Positions 12,001-26,053 of a stretch of 64,000 bases of DNA are shown piece after piece. The stretch is from Whalleya microplaca. Lineage: Eukaryota; Ascomycota; Sordariomycetes; Xylariales; Xylariaceae. Location of the stretch: the NCBI GenBank assembly GCA_022497155.1, contig MU385730.1, positions 496,001 to 560,000 on the forward strand, in the 5' to 3' direction. The notes beneath the pieces are model-generated. The model ran no database searches and was not told where the DNA came from. It worked only from the letters and a program-made list of their open reading frames with translations. A program made the position numbers and the translations under genes. Position 1 is the first letter of the stretch. Every line of letters begins with the position of its first letter.

Positions 12001-15000
12001 GTATGATATCAGGCAAGCTCTGCGCGAGCTGCTGGGGATCTAGATATGCCATAGCGCCGAGTAGATTGCAAGCTCCTTGTTTACTGCGCCATTGGTCGTC
12101 CTCGAGACCATTGAGGAGAGATGGTAGAATTTGTTTGACACCATAGGAACTCAGCTTCGCGAAACATGCTTTAGAGGCTGCCAGGCATGCGTCTCTCACA
12201 TCTGCATTGCTATCGCCGAAACCGGTCAAGAGTTGAGGTACTATCTGAATGACGTAGGGTTCGAAAAGACGACCAAGCACCGTAGCCAGAAGCTCAAAGG
12301 CTAGAAAGGCCCCCTCACGCTGTTGAGCCTCCTTTCTATTTTCAGTGGCACTCCTGAGCGTGATAATAATGCGGTACTCTCGCAATACCGAAATGCCTCT
12401 CCCGAGAACCAAGCCAGCAAGTCCGTAGGCAGCGCCTCGCTTTTCGGCATATTTCTTCGAATTCAGGAGAGTGTCGAGCAATTGGTCGAAGTACTTGGTA
12501 GATTTGTCGCTACAGGTCCGCACTAGGGGTGGAAGACACTCGGCAACAGCATATTGCACGGTTTCAGATGGCGTACTGAGGGTAGCGAGCAATCTTTCCA
12601 AGACGACGGGGATCTTCGCGTCTCCTGGCTTTAGATGCCTAGCCAAGGCTCCGTACATGATGATGACAGCCTCATTGACACGGTCAGCAGCATCCGATCC
12701 TTTGTCAGGTGCTGCTAGGGTACGCTCGAATGTTTTCATCAGCTTATCAATAAGAGCTCTGCCGTGGAGGTCAATGGCTACGATGGCGGCCTCGAGCATC
12801 TGGCTGCGCACTGCCCCATTCTGGTCACCTAGAGGACCACCTTCGATGAGGAAATTGAAATACCCGTCGACTTGTGATGTTTGCAGGTGGGAAGCAAGTT
12901 CTTTGAACGCAATTGCGATACCATGTCGCGCCTCCCAAGGATCCGATAGATCCGTCTTCTTGGGCATCCCGAACTCGTCCAATTGGGGAACTCGAGGTTT
13001 GGCAAACTCGACGTATGAGGATCGGAGCCTGTTTAATACGTCTTCGATGGTTGCTGGATTAATCTGGCATGCTTCGGCCAGAGACCGAGCAGCAGCTCTT
13101 CTAAGCTGCGCATCTTTGCTCTCAAGGTAAGGGAGCATTCGGAAGGGCACTTCTTTCGAGACCTTGAAGTCACTCTCATCCCAGATCTCACGTCCAATAT
13201 CGACAATCTCATCGATATCGTCGTGGCACGCAATCCATATGTCCTCCGAAAAGTCGAGGTCACTCATGTCGACATCGGCACTGATCGACTGCAATACGGT
13301 TTCACGAACCGAGGACTGTGACACAATCGCACCTTTGGCAAGGACAGCGATCTCATCCGCGCTAATGTTCGGCGCAACACAACGGACCATATCAGAGAAG
13401 CAGTCTTTGATCATCTTGTAGTGCTGGCTGTATTGTAACATGGACGTGATCAACGTAGATAGTAGCTCGGCACGTGGGATAGTTTCATCAGCACAAACAT
13501 TGGTATGGAATGTCAAAAACTCGAACGCCAGGACCAACTGGGCGTCCCGTTCCTCAGAAGCAGTTCCGATGCCACCCGTGCGTATAATCACGAAGATCAA
13601 GGACAATATGTAAATCACAGAGACAGCATCGAAGGGTCGTTGCTCTCCAGCAAAACGCAGACGGTAGAGGACTCTTGTGATGAGTTCTTCCAAACCTTCC
13701 TGGGTTAGGTTCTCCGGAAGGGACGTAATCCCGAGAGCACGAAGTGTTGCTACGCCAATGAAAGGACGGATAGCCCCTAATCGGGGTGTTACTCTGTCAG
13801 AACAGGCGAGGTAAGCCGAAGGGGCGGCATCGCCCGTGATCTGTCCCGCGCCGGCCTCCATGGCTTCCAGCAGAGCGCTTATAGAAGGTCCAATCCATAG
13901 GTTGGGTTCTATAGGCGGAGTCTTGGTGAGGCTCTTGATGATGCCAAAGCCGCGCAAGAGCCGGGCTTCTAGTTTTTGAATCGACTGCCGGATTTCAGAC
14001 TCCTTGTTCAACTGAGCATTGACCTTGGCCTGTTCGTCAGCAGTGAGCTTCTTCTGGTGGCCTTTCTTTTGTGCGAGTTGACTCCGGAGCTCCTCTTCCC
14101 ATTTCAAGGTATCATAATCTCGGGTGTTCTTATTTGGAAGACTTTGAGACTTCTTAGCAAGAACATCAATAAAGGCCGTCCCTTCTGGAGTTCGGAAAAT
14201 TGCCGCCTCAACAGGGCCAATCTCCTTGAGCTCCGTTGTGGCCAGGTCCGTTCGAATCAGCTCAGTGATTCGTGATGTCATAACATCCGGTGCTACAAAA
14301 GCAAGGTCAGCTGCTGCGTTGCAGGCAGCAGCCTTGATCACTTTCGACTGTATGCTTGTTAGACCTCGTTGTTGATGTTGGATGGCGGGAATGCTTCTAC
14401 TAACCTTCTGGCTGAAACTCGTCTTATCTATCACTTGTTGTATTAAGTCCTCTTCGTACGTTTGCGCCAAACTTCCCGGGTCAAGTCCAACTCTAAGACA
14501 GAGATCTATCCAATTCAGCCGGGGTATCAATTCATTCCGGGCAAGAACAAGCAGTGAGCACATTTGCTCTGAGAGCAACTCTGGGGACCTTTGGGCACCC
14601 AAATCACTGAACTCCTCACTAGTTAAGCAGACGGACCGAAGGGCAAGGTGCAAATTACTGCTATCGAATTTCGCGCTTGCGGCTACGCTGTCCCTGTCCT
14701 CGCTATGTGAAGATTCGATCCACTGCCAGAGACCATTGGAAATAGCTTCGGAGACAAAACGCTGGTTCTGAACGTAGAGTTTCGAAATGGTCTCGCCAAC
14801 CTCCTTCCGAACTCGAGGGGATACATGAGCGGACGAGACGAGGTAGATCAAGGCTAGAGACCATGCTAGCTGCACATTATTGGGAGCTGTTAATACATCG
14901 GTGTAGACAGCCGTAAGCGCTCGGAGGAACCATCTCGCATCTTCCTCCGTCGGCAGCCGACTGTAGACGCGATAGTTGAAGAGGAATGAAGGCTTGGGTT

Positions 15001-16722
15001 CAGCCACGAGACAATCTTTCGATACGGATGTCTTCTTCAGAACAGCTTTTATGGCAGAACTATCAACCTTGTCCAGAACCTGTCTGGCTAGCGTGGAAAA
15101 GACATAGGCGCCTGTGATCAATCCGTTCTGGGCGGCTGCCGAGGGGTTCTTTATGATTTCAGCCCAAGTGTTAGCCATAGGGCTGGCGATACTTTCGGCA
15201 AATTTAATTCCGCTTGCCGGGATTGACTGAGGGCTGTCAGTGAAACGATACAGCACGTCACCAGCACGGAGTATCCACAGCCGTCGTGAAGGTATCTTCT
15301 TGTCTCCGAGACCTTTGACGAATGCATCGACCACGGGCTTTGGTAGATCAACACCATCTTGCAGCAGACGTGTGACAGCGTGGCCGACAATAGAAATTTC
15401 TGCCCCAAGTGCCCCCTCATTGCCCTCTTTAGCCGCAATAGGGGGTATCCCACTTGCTATCTTCGTTGCTGTCTCGACAGACAACGGGACGTGTTCCAAC
15501 ATCTCCGAATGAAGAATGCGCTGGTCTGGGGAAGCTAGCTTGCCAGACTTCAGGGGGTTAAGGATCTCTTCGGCAACTTGCTCCATGATCTTTGGATCGT
15601 GACTCTTGGCCGCCGCAACCTTGAAAGCAGACAGGACCGCTTCACGAATCGTAGGATTACTCGACTTGACATTGGATAACAAGGGCTTGATGAGATGGCC
15701 TCCTAGAATCTTGGAAAGATCGAGGCTATCGGGGAGGAGACGCAACAATGATGTTACCACGTCTAAGACGACCTCGGGCGCTCGAAGGAGGCCTTTCTCG
15801 ATGGGCGATATAGCCTCTTTCTCGAGGTCCTCTAGTGTCACGAAGTCGGAGAAGAAATCCCTGAGACCGGTCGCGATATGAGTAGGAATCGGTGTGCGCG
15901 ATCCCACAAGCTCTCTGATGAAGAAGGTAAAGTACTCATGTTTCTTAGCCGCTAAAACTTCCTTGGCCTCGCCATGGCGAGAGCACACGCCGGCCACCAC
16001 GCCGAGCATGACAGCATGCCTCGCCGTTGGCTGCGTCCCCTTGGCGGTCAGAGCCTGCATGACATCTTGGATAGTCTTCTCTCTGAACCCATTGCGCCAG
16101 AAGGCGGCGCGGAAGCCTCGCCTGGTAACGACCAGGGCAGAACGTGCGACACTCGGTCTCGTCGTTGGCTGGAGACATTTCTCGAGAGCAATTGCGTCGG
16201 CGTGGACCACATCCAACCCAAATCTGTCCCACAGTGGCGTACCAGCAAGTTCCCGTAGGAGGACAGAGCACCACTCGACTAAGACAAAGGCGTTCTTGGA
16301 AGCTATTCCGGGCTTCTGGGATTCCTGTCGCAAAGAAGAAATAAACGGCGCCAGAGCCTTGGGCTCACTTGTGGTGGCAAGGACAGAGGCAATGCACGCT
16401 TCCACGGCGCGCCTAGAGGGACGATCATCGTACAAGGCGTGGGTATCAAAGAACAACTGCAACAGTGCTGGTATCGAAGATTGGTCAAGAGCTAGAATTA
16501 CACAGGACAGGCCCAACGTCAGCACCTCGACCTCGAGCACGCGACACTGAAACGGTGGATTTGCGAATGTTGAGAAACAGTCTCACATTGATCTTTTATT
16601 TTCTCGTCAATTGCCCGTAGCTGGGCTATGCGGGTGTTGGTAGAGGAGGAAGAGAGCGCGGTCTTGGTGGCGGCCCAGTCGATGCCGGGTTGTGTGGCGC
16701 CATTCGCAACCGCTTCAGTCAT
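8388..16722 (-). CDS. GCN1: GCN1 translational activator (Gcn2 co-activator, HEAT-repeat protein)
   Basis: A very large ribosome-associated HEAT-repeat scaffold. Family knowledge: Gcn1 binds translating, especially collided, ribosomes with Gcn20 and activates the eIF2-alpha kinase Gcn2 on amino-acid starvation. Three exons fit: 16722-16587, 16491-9086 and 8957-8388. They total 8112 nt, or 2703 aa, in the usual range for fungal Gcn1. Helical repeats such as YGLAGLVLGRG, RVNEAVIIMYGALARHL and EVRSAANKSLKRFG fill the protein. The repeats around 11.0-12.5 kb resemble the eEF3-like part of the family. The C-terminal exon carries RRSMQDYFKRVAVRLGGQ and LGLSHDEVEDEREIWSVGG. Intron 1 ends at TTCTAG (16492). 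Intron 2 (8958-9085) must start with GC (GCAAGT donor), because the only nearby GT gives the wrong phase; it contains a 42-base homopolymer. The last 1.2 kb of coding DNA is much GC-richer than the rest. Divergent to the helicase gene, 0.92 kb away. Confidence 0.95.
9039..9080. repeat. A42 homopolymer inside GCN1 intron 2
   Basis: An uninterrupted run of 42 A on the + strand (T on the mRNA strand), starting directly after the intron donor GCAAGT. If left unspliced it would encode poly-phenylalanine. It is probably length-variable and error-prone in sequencing. Confidence 0.95.
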
Positions 16723-17390
16723 TTTGGTGGTCGGATTGAAGGAAGGTGGAATAATTATGGCAGGTCTATGGACATGATATGAAACGGGAAGGTCTTGAGG
16801 TGGAGGACGTTCCCAGTCAACTGCTCCTGCTCACATCTGGTGGTACCGACTGCCTTGGGTATGTGTCTGTCGTACGTTCGCACCTGAGGTATGAACAGCT
16901 TCCTTCGAGGTCGCAGTAGCCTGCAAAGGTAAATTGTGTGTACTGTGTGCAGCCCGCTGTTAGTCACGCCGACTGGTGGAGACCTCTCTTATCTTATCGG
17001 CGCCTATGTAATATGTATTTCGTCCAGTGTCAATACGTGCAGTTTACAGAACGCCTACAGAATATTCTGTACGTTTGTAGAAGGCGGTCAAATTCTTTCT
17101 GCCCGACATTTTCAATTTCGTTGTGATTATTTGCAGCAAGTGACTTGATGCCTGTAACAATAAAATAATAAATCTCCAAATGTCCGACGCCGATCTGTAC
17201 CCCGCCCTGCCCGCTTAACACTAAACCCTTCCCCTCCACAGCATCTATCGGCGTCATCGGCGTCATCAACCCGCCAGCCCGCTGCAGCCCTGTGCTCCCA
17301 TTACCATTACAAGTACCAGGTACCTAACCTACTGTAACCTGCCTACCTTACCTACATACCTACCTTAACTACCTACTAACTATAACCTAC

Positions 17391-17445
17391 ATACATAAAT
17401 ACATACATAAATACATACATAAATACATACATAAATACATACATA
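17391..17445. repeat. 12-bp minisatellite (ACATACATAAAT)n
   Basis: About four and a half near-perfect 12-bp units in the divergent promoter region. Confidence 0.9.
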
Positions 17446-17525
17446 CGGCGTACGAGCCTTGGGTTGAGATAGAGCAGCTCGTTTGCGTTTGCTGGTAACA
17501 ACAATTTTTCCCTCACTACGTAACA

Positions 17526-17592
17526 CCTCCTTCCTCTCCCCCCTTCCTCTCCCCCCTTCCTCTCCCCCCTTCCTCTCCCCCCTTCCTCTCCC
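17526..17592. repeat. 13-bp polypyrimidine minisatellite
   Basis: About five tandem copies of a CTTCCTCTCCCCC-type unit on the coding strand, immediately upstream of the helicase start codon. It may act as a promoter or 5'-UTR pyrimidine tract; it could also form triplex DNA. Confidence 0.9.
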
Positions 17593-17643
17593 TTCGCATG
17601 ACTGAATCCTACCTCCTTTGCGATTTCTGGGTTGCCGAGCACC

Positions 17644-20600
17644 ATGGCTGGTGCAAAGAAGAAGAAGACGAAGCCAGCTGCCAACCCGGCTCGGGGATTC
17701 GCCACGACCTCCATTGCCTCGAAACCGCGCGCCGACACGCCCGAGCCCTCGTCCAACGCCGCCGAGCCAGGGAAGCCAGCTGCTGCCCCTCCAACGGCGT
17801 CGGCGTCGGCGTCATCTCACGACAAAAATGCCCCGCCCTCCAACCCGAACCCCAACAACAACGACACACCCACCAACAATGCCCAGAAAAACGAGTCCCT
17901 GAGCCCCGAGGAGTTCGAGCGCCAGCTGGAGGAGTCCGAGCTGCAGCTGCTGGTCGAGAAGTATGCCCAGAAGGCGAAAAGGGATGCCCAGCGCCAGAAG
18001 GCTCGGCTCGAGACCGATCGCCGCCTGCTTCGCTCGCAAGCTGAGCTGCTAAACGTGAAGAAGTGGTTGCCCCAGGAGCTCCTAGAAAGCATTCTCGACT
18101 TGATCCAGGCTGAGAGTCGCTTCGGTACATCATCCCTCACTGCAGAGGGTCCGGCGGGTGGCAAGTTGCCTTCCGAGGAAGATTTGACTCTTCGGCTATG
18201 GACTCTGGAGCAGACCCTCACGGGTGTTGGCTTCTCGGAAGAGAAGGTGAAGGCCGCGTTGCAATACGTTTTAGAGATAGCTTCTAGTATCAGTGGCACC
18301 GTCAAGGATAACATCTGGGGCTTGGAGGAAGCTCTGGACTGGCTTGCTCGTGAGTGCACGAGAGAGGAGCTTCGCGATTACGACTACAGGGGCCGACCAG
18401 CCAAGTCGCAAGCAGGTATGATATCTTGCAGACATCTGGTTACCTTTTTGACCTTGCACAAGAGGTTTCGAATGCTCACGTTTGTTCCTAGAAACACCCC
18501 TGGACAGTCCTCTGCCCTCGGGCGCGAATACGCCACGGCTGCTGGAGCTTAATGGTGGGCCAAAGACGGCCGGCTTAAAGAACGGATCTACGAGTCTCAG
18601 ATCTTCGAGGACAGCTTCTCCCAAGAAGGTCGCCGTACAATGTGACGAGGAGATCGAGCCCGATGATCTGATTCCGGCCTACCTCGATACGAAAGCCAAA
18701 CTCTTCCAACTTCAGCGCCCAAGACAGGACATCAAGAGAGGCAGACCAACTAAGCAACCTTCTACAAATGGCAAGAAGGAAACAGCACCGGAATTGCCCT
18801 ATGATGACCTGGAAGAAGCAAAGTTGTTGGCTAAGATTGAACGAATTGAGCAGGATGTTCTGTTCGACAAGTTCGACGCGGACCAGAAATGGCGAGCTGA
18901 TCGAGTGGTACTAGAAAAGGAGTTTGCAGCTAAGAAAAAACAAGCTGAAGAAGAGGCCAGGGAGAAGGCCGAAGAAGGGCCACAGTCAGATGAGGACGAT
19001 GTTGCCAAGGAGGCCGAGCGGATGGCTGCAGAGATCCTGCAGCAGGATGATGCCGATGACGACCAATCACTCTCCGACCTTTTCGCAAGCCTGCCCTTTC
19101 AAGAAACCGATGCTGTTACCGGAAAGACGAACACTGTCATTACTGGGGCAGATGGTGTCAAAGTTGTCATCCGTGACTTTGGCAAAGTTGCTGGCTTCAG
19201 TCCAGTACGCGCTCTAGAGGAGACTTGTCGGTCGAGGTATTTGGGATCGCGAGGAGCCCCCTTGTGACCTGTTAACTAATATTCCGTCAGGGACTCTGGT
19301 GCCAAGATCACGTATCACCTCGTGTCCGAGAATTCCTATTCGTGTCGCCACCTGGTAGCCATCAACTGGTCCAAGCCACAGGACATCATCCCATCTCCCA
19401 ACATTCCGTCCATTGAGTGCGCCATATATCCCCAGCAATTTGTTTTCAAGATGGTCTCGGTTTCGACGCCCGACTCCAAGCAGTCTGAGGCGTACATCGC
19501 GACGCTGGCGCTCTTCTTCATCTTCGGCTCGACCAAAGAGGAGAAAGTCTTCATGAAGCTGCCTCCCGTCTGGAGGGAATTATGGTCAGAGCTTGCAGAA
19601 GAGAAGAAGAGCCAGGCCGATGCTGCAGATCGTTCAGCTATTAAAGCCCTTCGTGCGATGGTCAGACAGAAGCAGGACCAAGAATTGGAGGATGGTGTTC
19701 TTCTCCAAGGTGCTTTCAGGGGGCGCAATGCCGTGCGCAATACGAATGAGACGAGTGACGAATCTGTCCTGGAAAGGGGCAATATGCACGGATTCGGTCC
19801 TGAATACTACCAGCGAATCTGGGCTGATAAGTCAAGCACACCAAGGTTCCAAGCTATGCTAGTAGGTCATATGCCTCCCTCCACACTGCTATTAAGAATG
19901 ACACTAACCCCCTTATCAGCAATCCCGAATGCAACTCCCAATGTGGAATTTCAGGGATCAGGTTCTCAGCACTGTCGAGCGAGAGCAAGTCGTCATTGTC
20001 TGTGGAGAGACAGGATGGTATGTTCTAATATGCTCTGTCTGAAATCCTCAGCTGCTAATCGAGTTACACAGTGGTAAGAGCACGCAAGTGCCATCATTCC
20101 TTTTGGAACACCAACTGTCCCTAGGACGGCCGTGCAAGATATACTGCACAGAACCTCGACGTATATCCGCTATTTCGCTTGCACGTCGTGTCAGCGAAGA
20201 GCTTGGTGAAGGAAGGGGAGACCTCGGTACCTCGAGGTCTCTCGTGGGTTATTCGATTCGTCTTGAATCTAACACGTCGAAGGAGTCACGGCTTGTCTAT
20301 GCCACGACGGGTATCGTGATGAGGATGCTCGAAGGGTCGAACGACCTTCGCGAGATAACTCACCTTGTCCTTGACGAGGTCCACGAGCGCTCAATCGATT
20401 CCGACTTCTTGTTGATCGTGCTCAAAAAACTTCTCATCCGCAGAAAGGACTTGAAGGTTATACTTATGTCGGCCACCGTTGATTCCGAAAGATTTTCCAA
20501 CTATCTAGGACGTGCTCCTATCTTAAACGTTCCTGGTCGCACCTTTCCCGTGCAAGTCAAGTATCTTGAAGATGCTATTGAGGCTACTGGGTACACGCTT

Positions 20601-22619
20601 GATCAGAAGAGCCACGAGAAGATGACGGATTTGGATGATGACCCTGCCGAGAACGACGCGGATCCTTCTTCGGTCACTGCTGCCGCCAAGGAACTGCGGC
20701 AGTACTCACCCAAAACTCGAAACACCCTTTCCCAGATCGACGAGTATCAAATCGAATTTGACCTTGTCGTCCAGCTGATAGGGCGGATAGCAGTTGATCC
20801 CGCTTACGTCAACTACAGCAAAGCGATTCTGGTCTTCCTTCCCGGTATCGCAGATATTAGGACGTTAAACGACTCCTTACTTGGGGAACCTTTCTTCCAG
20901 AGAGGCTGGGAGGTATTCCCACTGCACTCAACCATCGCTACTGAGGACCAGGAGCGAGCCTTCCTCGTTCCGCCTCCAGGAGTGAGGAAGATTGTGCTAG
21001 CTACAAACATCGCGGAGACGGGTATTACTATCCCCGATGTGACCTGCGTCATTGACACGGGGAAGCACCGTGAGATGCGCTTCGACGAGAGAAGACAGCT
21101 GTCACGTCTCATCGACACCTTCATCTCGAGAGCGAACGCTAAGCAGCGACGTGGCAGAGCAGGCCGTGTTCAAGAAGGCCTTTGCTTCCACATGTTCACG
21201 AAGTATCGCCATGACCACCTTATGAGTGATCAGCAGACGCCCGAAATGCTCCGTCTTTCCTTGCAAGACTTAGCAATCCGCGTCAAGATTTGCAAGATTG
21301 GTGGCATCGAAGAGACGCTCGGGGAGGCCCTCGATGCGCCATCTGCCAAGAACATCCGCAGAGCAATCGACGCTCTCATAGACGTGCGAGCCCTTACCAA
21401 CGCCGAAGACCTAACTCCCCTAGGGCATCAATTGGCTAGACTACCACTTGACGTGTTCCTGGGCAAGCTCATCCTCCAGGGAACGATCTTCAAGTGCCTC
21501 GACATGGCCATCACCGTAGCTGCCATACTCTCATCTAAATCGCCATTCACCGCGCCCTTCGGCCAGCGGAGCCAGGCGGACCAAGTACGCAGGGGCTTCA
21601 GGAGAGGCGACTCCGACCTACTAACCGTATATAATGCCTATCTAAGCTGGAAGAAGGTGTGCCAGACATCGAACCACGATTTCCAGTACTGCAAGAAGAA
21701 CTTCTTGTCGCCGCAGACCCTGACCAACATCGAGGACCTCAAGGGCCAGCTGCTCGTCTCGCTCGTGGACTCGGGCTTCCTGCAGCTCACGGACGAGGAG
21801 CGGCGCACGCTGAACCGCCTGCGGTACTCGAGCCGCCGGCGCCAGTTCTTCGAGCTGCCGCAGCGCGTCAACATCAACAGCGACAACGACGTCATCACCA
21901 CGTCCGTCATCGCCTGGAGCTTCTACCCCAAGCTGCTCGTGCGCGAGAACAAGGGCTTCCGCAACGTCGGGAACAACCAGAGCATCAGCCTGCACCCCTC
22001 GAGCGTCAACAAGGGCCGCATGGAGCTGAAGTGGCTGTCCTACTATCATATCATGCAGTCCAAACAGTAAGCCGTGCTAATTAATAATCATGGGTATGGT
22101 GGTTTGGGGGCAAGTAAGTGCTGATTCGCAAAACAGGTTCCTGAATGCCCACGAGACCACGGCCGCCGAGAACTTCGCCATCGCGCTCCTGTGTGGCGAC
22201 GTGCGTATCGATGTAAGTAGCATACCCTTGGGTTTTCTTTCTTTCTTTCTTCCTTTCTTCCCTCTATCTATCTACACTTCACATTCCCTCTATCCCACGA
22301 GCCAATACACTAACGAACGTTTTTCCGTCCCCGCCAGATGTACGCAGGCGTGATCGTGCTGGACGGCAACCGCGCGCGCTTCAGCGCGCCCGACTGGAAG
22401 TCGCTGCTCGCGATCAAGGTGCTGCGGGCGCGCCTGCGCGACGTCCTCACGCGCTCCTTCCGGATGCCCGGGAGGCTGCTCACCGCCCAGCAGGAAAAGT
22501 GGCTCGACGTCTGGCAGCGCATCTTCTCCGCCCAGCAGGACTTGGGCATCGGCGGCGGCAACGGCGGCAGTTCCGGCGCCGCCACCGCAAGTGGTGGTGC
22601 CGGTGGTAATAGGGCTTAG
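17644..22619 (+). CDS. DEAH/RHA-family RNA helicase (YLR419W / DHX29-DHX57 type)
   Basis: An ATP-dependent RNA helicase of the large DExH group whose animal members act in translation initiation or mRNP remodelling. Seven exons join in frame: 17644-18415, 18492-19236, 19291-19861, 19920-20017, 20072-22066, 22137-22212 and 22338-22619. They give 1512 aa. In order: a Lys/Ala/Pro-rich low-complexity N-terminus, a UBA-like helical region at about residues 170-250, a coiled charged stretch, and an RWD-like region ending near SEAYIATLALFF. Then come Walker A GETGCGKST (completed across intron 4, residue about 728), the DEVH box (DEVHERSIDSDF, about residue 830), motif III SATVD, motif VI QRRGRAGR, HA2 and an OB-fold C-terminus with VNIN and NAHETTAAEN. 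The protein ends with a Gly/Ser/Ala tail. The box is DEVH rather than DEAH. From about 21660 onward, third codon positions are almost all G or C, unlike the upstream coding DNA. Subfamily assignment rests on architecture. Confidence 0.93.
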
Positions 22620-25600
22620 GGTGTCCTTTGCTTGAAGATAATTTAGCTGCGTCCGTCCGTCCGTCCGTCCGCCGGCCCGTGACCGTCCGTTTGTCTGTCT
22701 GTGGTATATGTCTGAGTAGATACAGCTACCGTCGTGGGCTTGAGATGCCGCGTCGGTCTTGATATGTAGGACTATAGAGGGAGGGAGCACCCGCTTGCGG
22801 GATGCGATTGCGAGTTGGAGATGCAGAACCAGAACCAAAAAGTGGCATTAGAGGGGTGTGTGCACGGCACATGCAGCTCACATCACATTGGCATAGGTAC
22901 TTAATCAACGACAGCAGCTGCGACTGTGCCGGCTTGCTCCTCGGAGCGGAGCATGGGTACGTACGTCGCATGCCGTATACTTGCATATAGATACGTGCGT
23001 GGATGGATAAATGGATACCCGGATTGTGTATGTACGTCTTGTCTATCTCGAGACAGACGGATTAGGAGATGAATGAATAGTTAAGATGCAGACAAATGAA
23101 CAGTTGAGATGCAGATGTCATGACTATACTAATGTGCTCATGTGTTTGCTTGTTTCTTACGTGAGGATAAGAGATGACATTGTCCTCACCCTCTGTCCAC
23201 TTTCTCTTCTGTACGCTAGAATAGGGGTTGCAGAGAGAATGGTATATAATTCAGGGACTACGTAGCTCTGGTTGCTGCTTATGTACTGTATCATGTGCAT
23301 ACCCCTAGCTAGCCAACTGGGCAGTTGGCTCTGCTGGGATACCTCTGATTGCCGGGAAGAGCCTCACAGTACTCCTATATCAATAGAGACGTGAGATTTA
23401 TAAACTTGCCCGGGTTGCGTACTAGGTAATAGAGTACCTATATATGAGTTGAAGTGGACTTGTTAAGACACCATGTGTGGCCTACTCCTATCTAAGGTGC
23501 TATATAGTTGGCTCAACGAGTTTAAGTTTCGTCAGAAGGGATATACTAGATGTGCATATTATCGTGTTCCAGGTACCCGTGCTCTCCGGTGAACGATGGT
23601 CTTCCCCGAAAGCTAGACAGAAGTAGGGGCGGTATAGAATGATATTTCATCTCTATATATAAGATACAGTTCCACCAACCTTACTGGACACCATACAGTC
23701 TCCGCCATCATGTACATTCTTCACCCTATGACTTTATAGTGTAGAGGGACTACATGATAGGTCGCTAGAGAAGCCATTGTCCAACTATTACCTAGTGGCC
23801 GTGCTTCATTGCCTTGGACATACACACATCACCTCTGTTAGACCTTAATCAATTAGAGGTAATAATTGAAACTTCCTTCTTTGATTGGTCTATTAACTCT
23901 TTAGCTATTATAGTTCTCTTTTACTCGTCTAGCCAAAGGCTGGTGATTCCTTAGTTACTATCACTCGTTTACTAACCTACAGTGAGTCCCCCCCCCCCCC
24001 CCATTTCTAGCTAGCCTTACATACAAGCAACATCGGTTCAGTAGGCATCTATGCATACCTTCTAACACATACGTCTATCCTATTTATTGTATTCTACTTA
24101 CTTCCTGATGCAATTCACTCTACTGGAGCCCTCTAAACAAGACATCGTCGTGTAGGGCTTTCGGTTTCGCGTCCGAGACGATATATCGCTGATGACACCT
24201 GGGGCCAATCCCATTCACTCATCCTATAACCATACCATTCGATCCTAGGCGCCGTCACTGTGCACAGATATCAAATAGACTTGCCTACTCTCGACGGCCG
24301 AATGAGCAGAAGAGTCCGGTACCGGTTCCTGTGGACAGCCGAGGCCTGATGAGCAGGAAACATATATAGTGGGGTAGTCTCCGCATATTGGGGATTCATA
24401 TCTAAATAGCAAAAAAACGAGTACCATGATAAGTTGTGACCACACAGATCACCAAGCTTCCTTCCTAGCATGTAGACTCGCGCAGCCAGGAGCCGGATGA
24501 TACAGAGACTTTGGAGAGCACAAAAGACTAGACATTTGAAATCAGCTCATCACATCTAATGGGGAACCAAATTAGCACTACCAATATCACTGTTCCCTCG
24601 GCTGAAGCCTCATTGTATTATACATAGCATTGCGAAACAAGCGAAGCGCTCAATCGTATGCTAAGTAAAAGGGTGTCGGGCATTAGCAGATTGACCCCGG
24701 AGAACTATTACTAAATGATCGCCTTGGCAAAATATGTGTAATGGAATCGCATTGCGAATTTATGTTACAAATTCGACACCAAGAAAGTACTCTGTTTCGG
24801 CTCGGGGAGTATTGACACGAGGACTGCATGCTACCACACAGGCTTCTAGCACTTAACCAGATATATGTCCTGCAGATCTTCACTTACCCACAAGCACGGG
24901 CGGTCGAATCGCCTCGCGGGGACAAAATGGAGAATAAAGTGTTATACACTGCGCTACCCTTCTGAGTTTACAAATATATATACATACAGTATAATGCAAA
25001 AACCATCCTACTTTCTATGATCCCCCTCGGGCCAACGACTTCGGGGATACATGCGCCTAAGGATATTAAACAGACGTATACGGACTGGGACATCAACATG
25101 ACTCGGATGGATTCTATTTATCAATATTATACTATTATCAACATGATACCTACAATGCGTTTCCACTTATTAGTAACTTAACTAAATACTTCATCAACGT
25201 TCCTACGTTAGTCTAATTAATGTCTACAAAGGGGGGACGGGCTGCTGGGTGGGATAAGTTGGAGATGCTCTACAACCAGCAGGTCTCAGGCCTGTTATAG
25301 GTCCTACAGGAGTCATGGGGCCGAGAATAGGCAGGCAAAATACTGCAAGTCCATACGTGGGTAACAGTAGGCGGGCGAGCAGGCAGGCGGGCAGGCAGAT
25401 AGAAAAAAAAAAAGATTGTATCTTCCATGCAGGCAGACAGACAGACTTCCTAACTCCGATCCCTTAGACCCCTTAAACCAACCCCCTTAAGCCCTCGGGT
25501 ACTCCGAATGAAACCCTTCAATGATGATGATGATGAATGAACCCTCAGGAGATGATGCATCGAAAACCGAACGACCGACCGACCGACCAAACCAGCCAGC

Positions 25601-26053
25601 CACACAGCCCTTGGGTTTCTTACCTGCTGAGGTAAAGGGCATGCAAAACTACCTCGGACCGAAATAAAATAAAATAAAAAGAATCCGAAACCCCAGACCA
25701 GATCAGACTGATGCCGAAATGCTTGCCAGTCCATTAGATGCCATGCCGTTGTTCCCTTCCTCCCCCTCGCACCGCCTATGCTCTCGCTCCGTCTCTCCCC
25801 TTTTCAGGGCCCTCGGACTTTTCTCGCGTCCCTCCTCCTCTCGATCGGATTAAAATGCTGGGGGTATAAAAGGGGTATTATGATATATCGCTCGCCGTAG
25901 ATTGCTCTTGATTCTCTCTCATCGATGTTCGGGTCTTACACAGTCCAGATTTGTTCATGAATGAGCATGCTCTCCCTCTCCCTCTCTCTCTCATCTCCTC
26001 GAAAGCCAGCATCCACAACGCCGTTTATGCATGCATGTACGCTATTCGTAAAA
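22620..26053. other. 3.4-kb spacer between convergent genes, no gene seen
   Basis: The helicase (+) and the PRP24-like gene (-) end towards each other. The region holds a CCGT tetranucleotide run (about 22649-22671), a C15 homopolymer (23988-24002), a CCGA run (about 25570-25588) and imperfect GATGCAGA repeats near 23080-23118. No ORF longer than about 95 codons has a plausible domain. Part must be 3'-UTR of both genes. Confidence 0.55.
23988..24002. repeat. C15 homopolymer
   Basis: An uninterrupted run of 15 C in the convergent spacer. No function is apparent. Confidence 0.9.

Larger units (their letters stand above)
16723..17643. promoter_or_regulatory. Divergent promoter region between GCN1 and the helicase gene
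   Basis: The 921 bp between the two divergently transcribed start codons must hold both promoters. The helicase side has, in order, an ACCT-rich stretch, a 12-bp minisatellite (ACATACATAAAT type, about 17391-17445) and a pyrimidine-only 13-bp repeat (CTTCCTCTCCCCC type, about 17526-17592) ending about 50 bp before the ATG. CT-rich tracts just upstream of starts are common in filamentous ascomycete promoters. Co-regulation is inferred only from geometry. Confidence 0.6.
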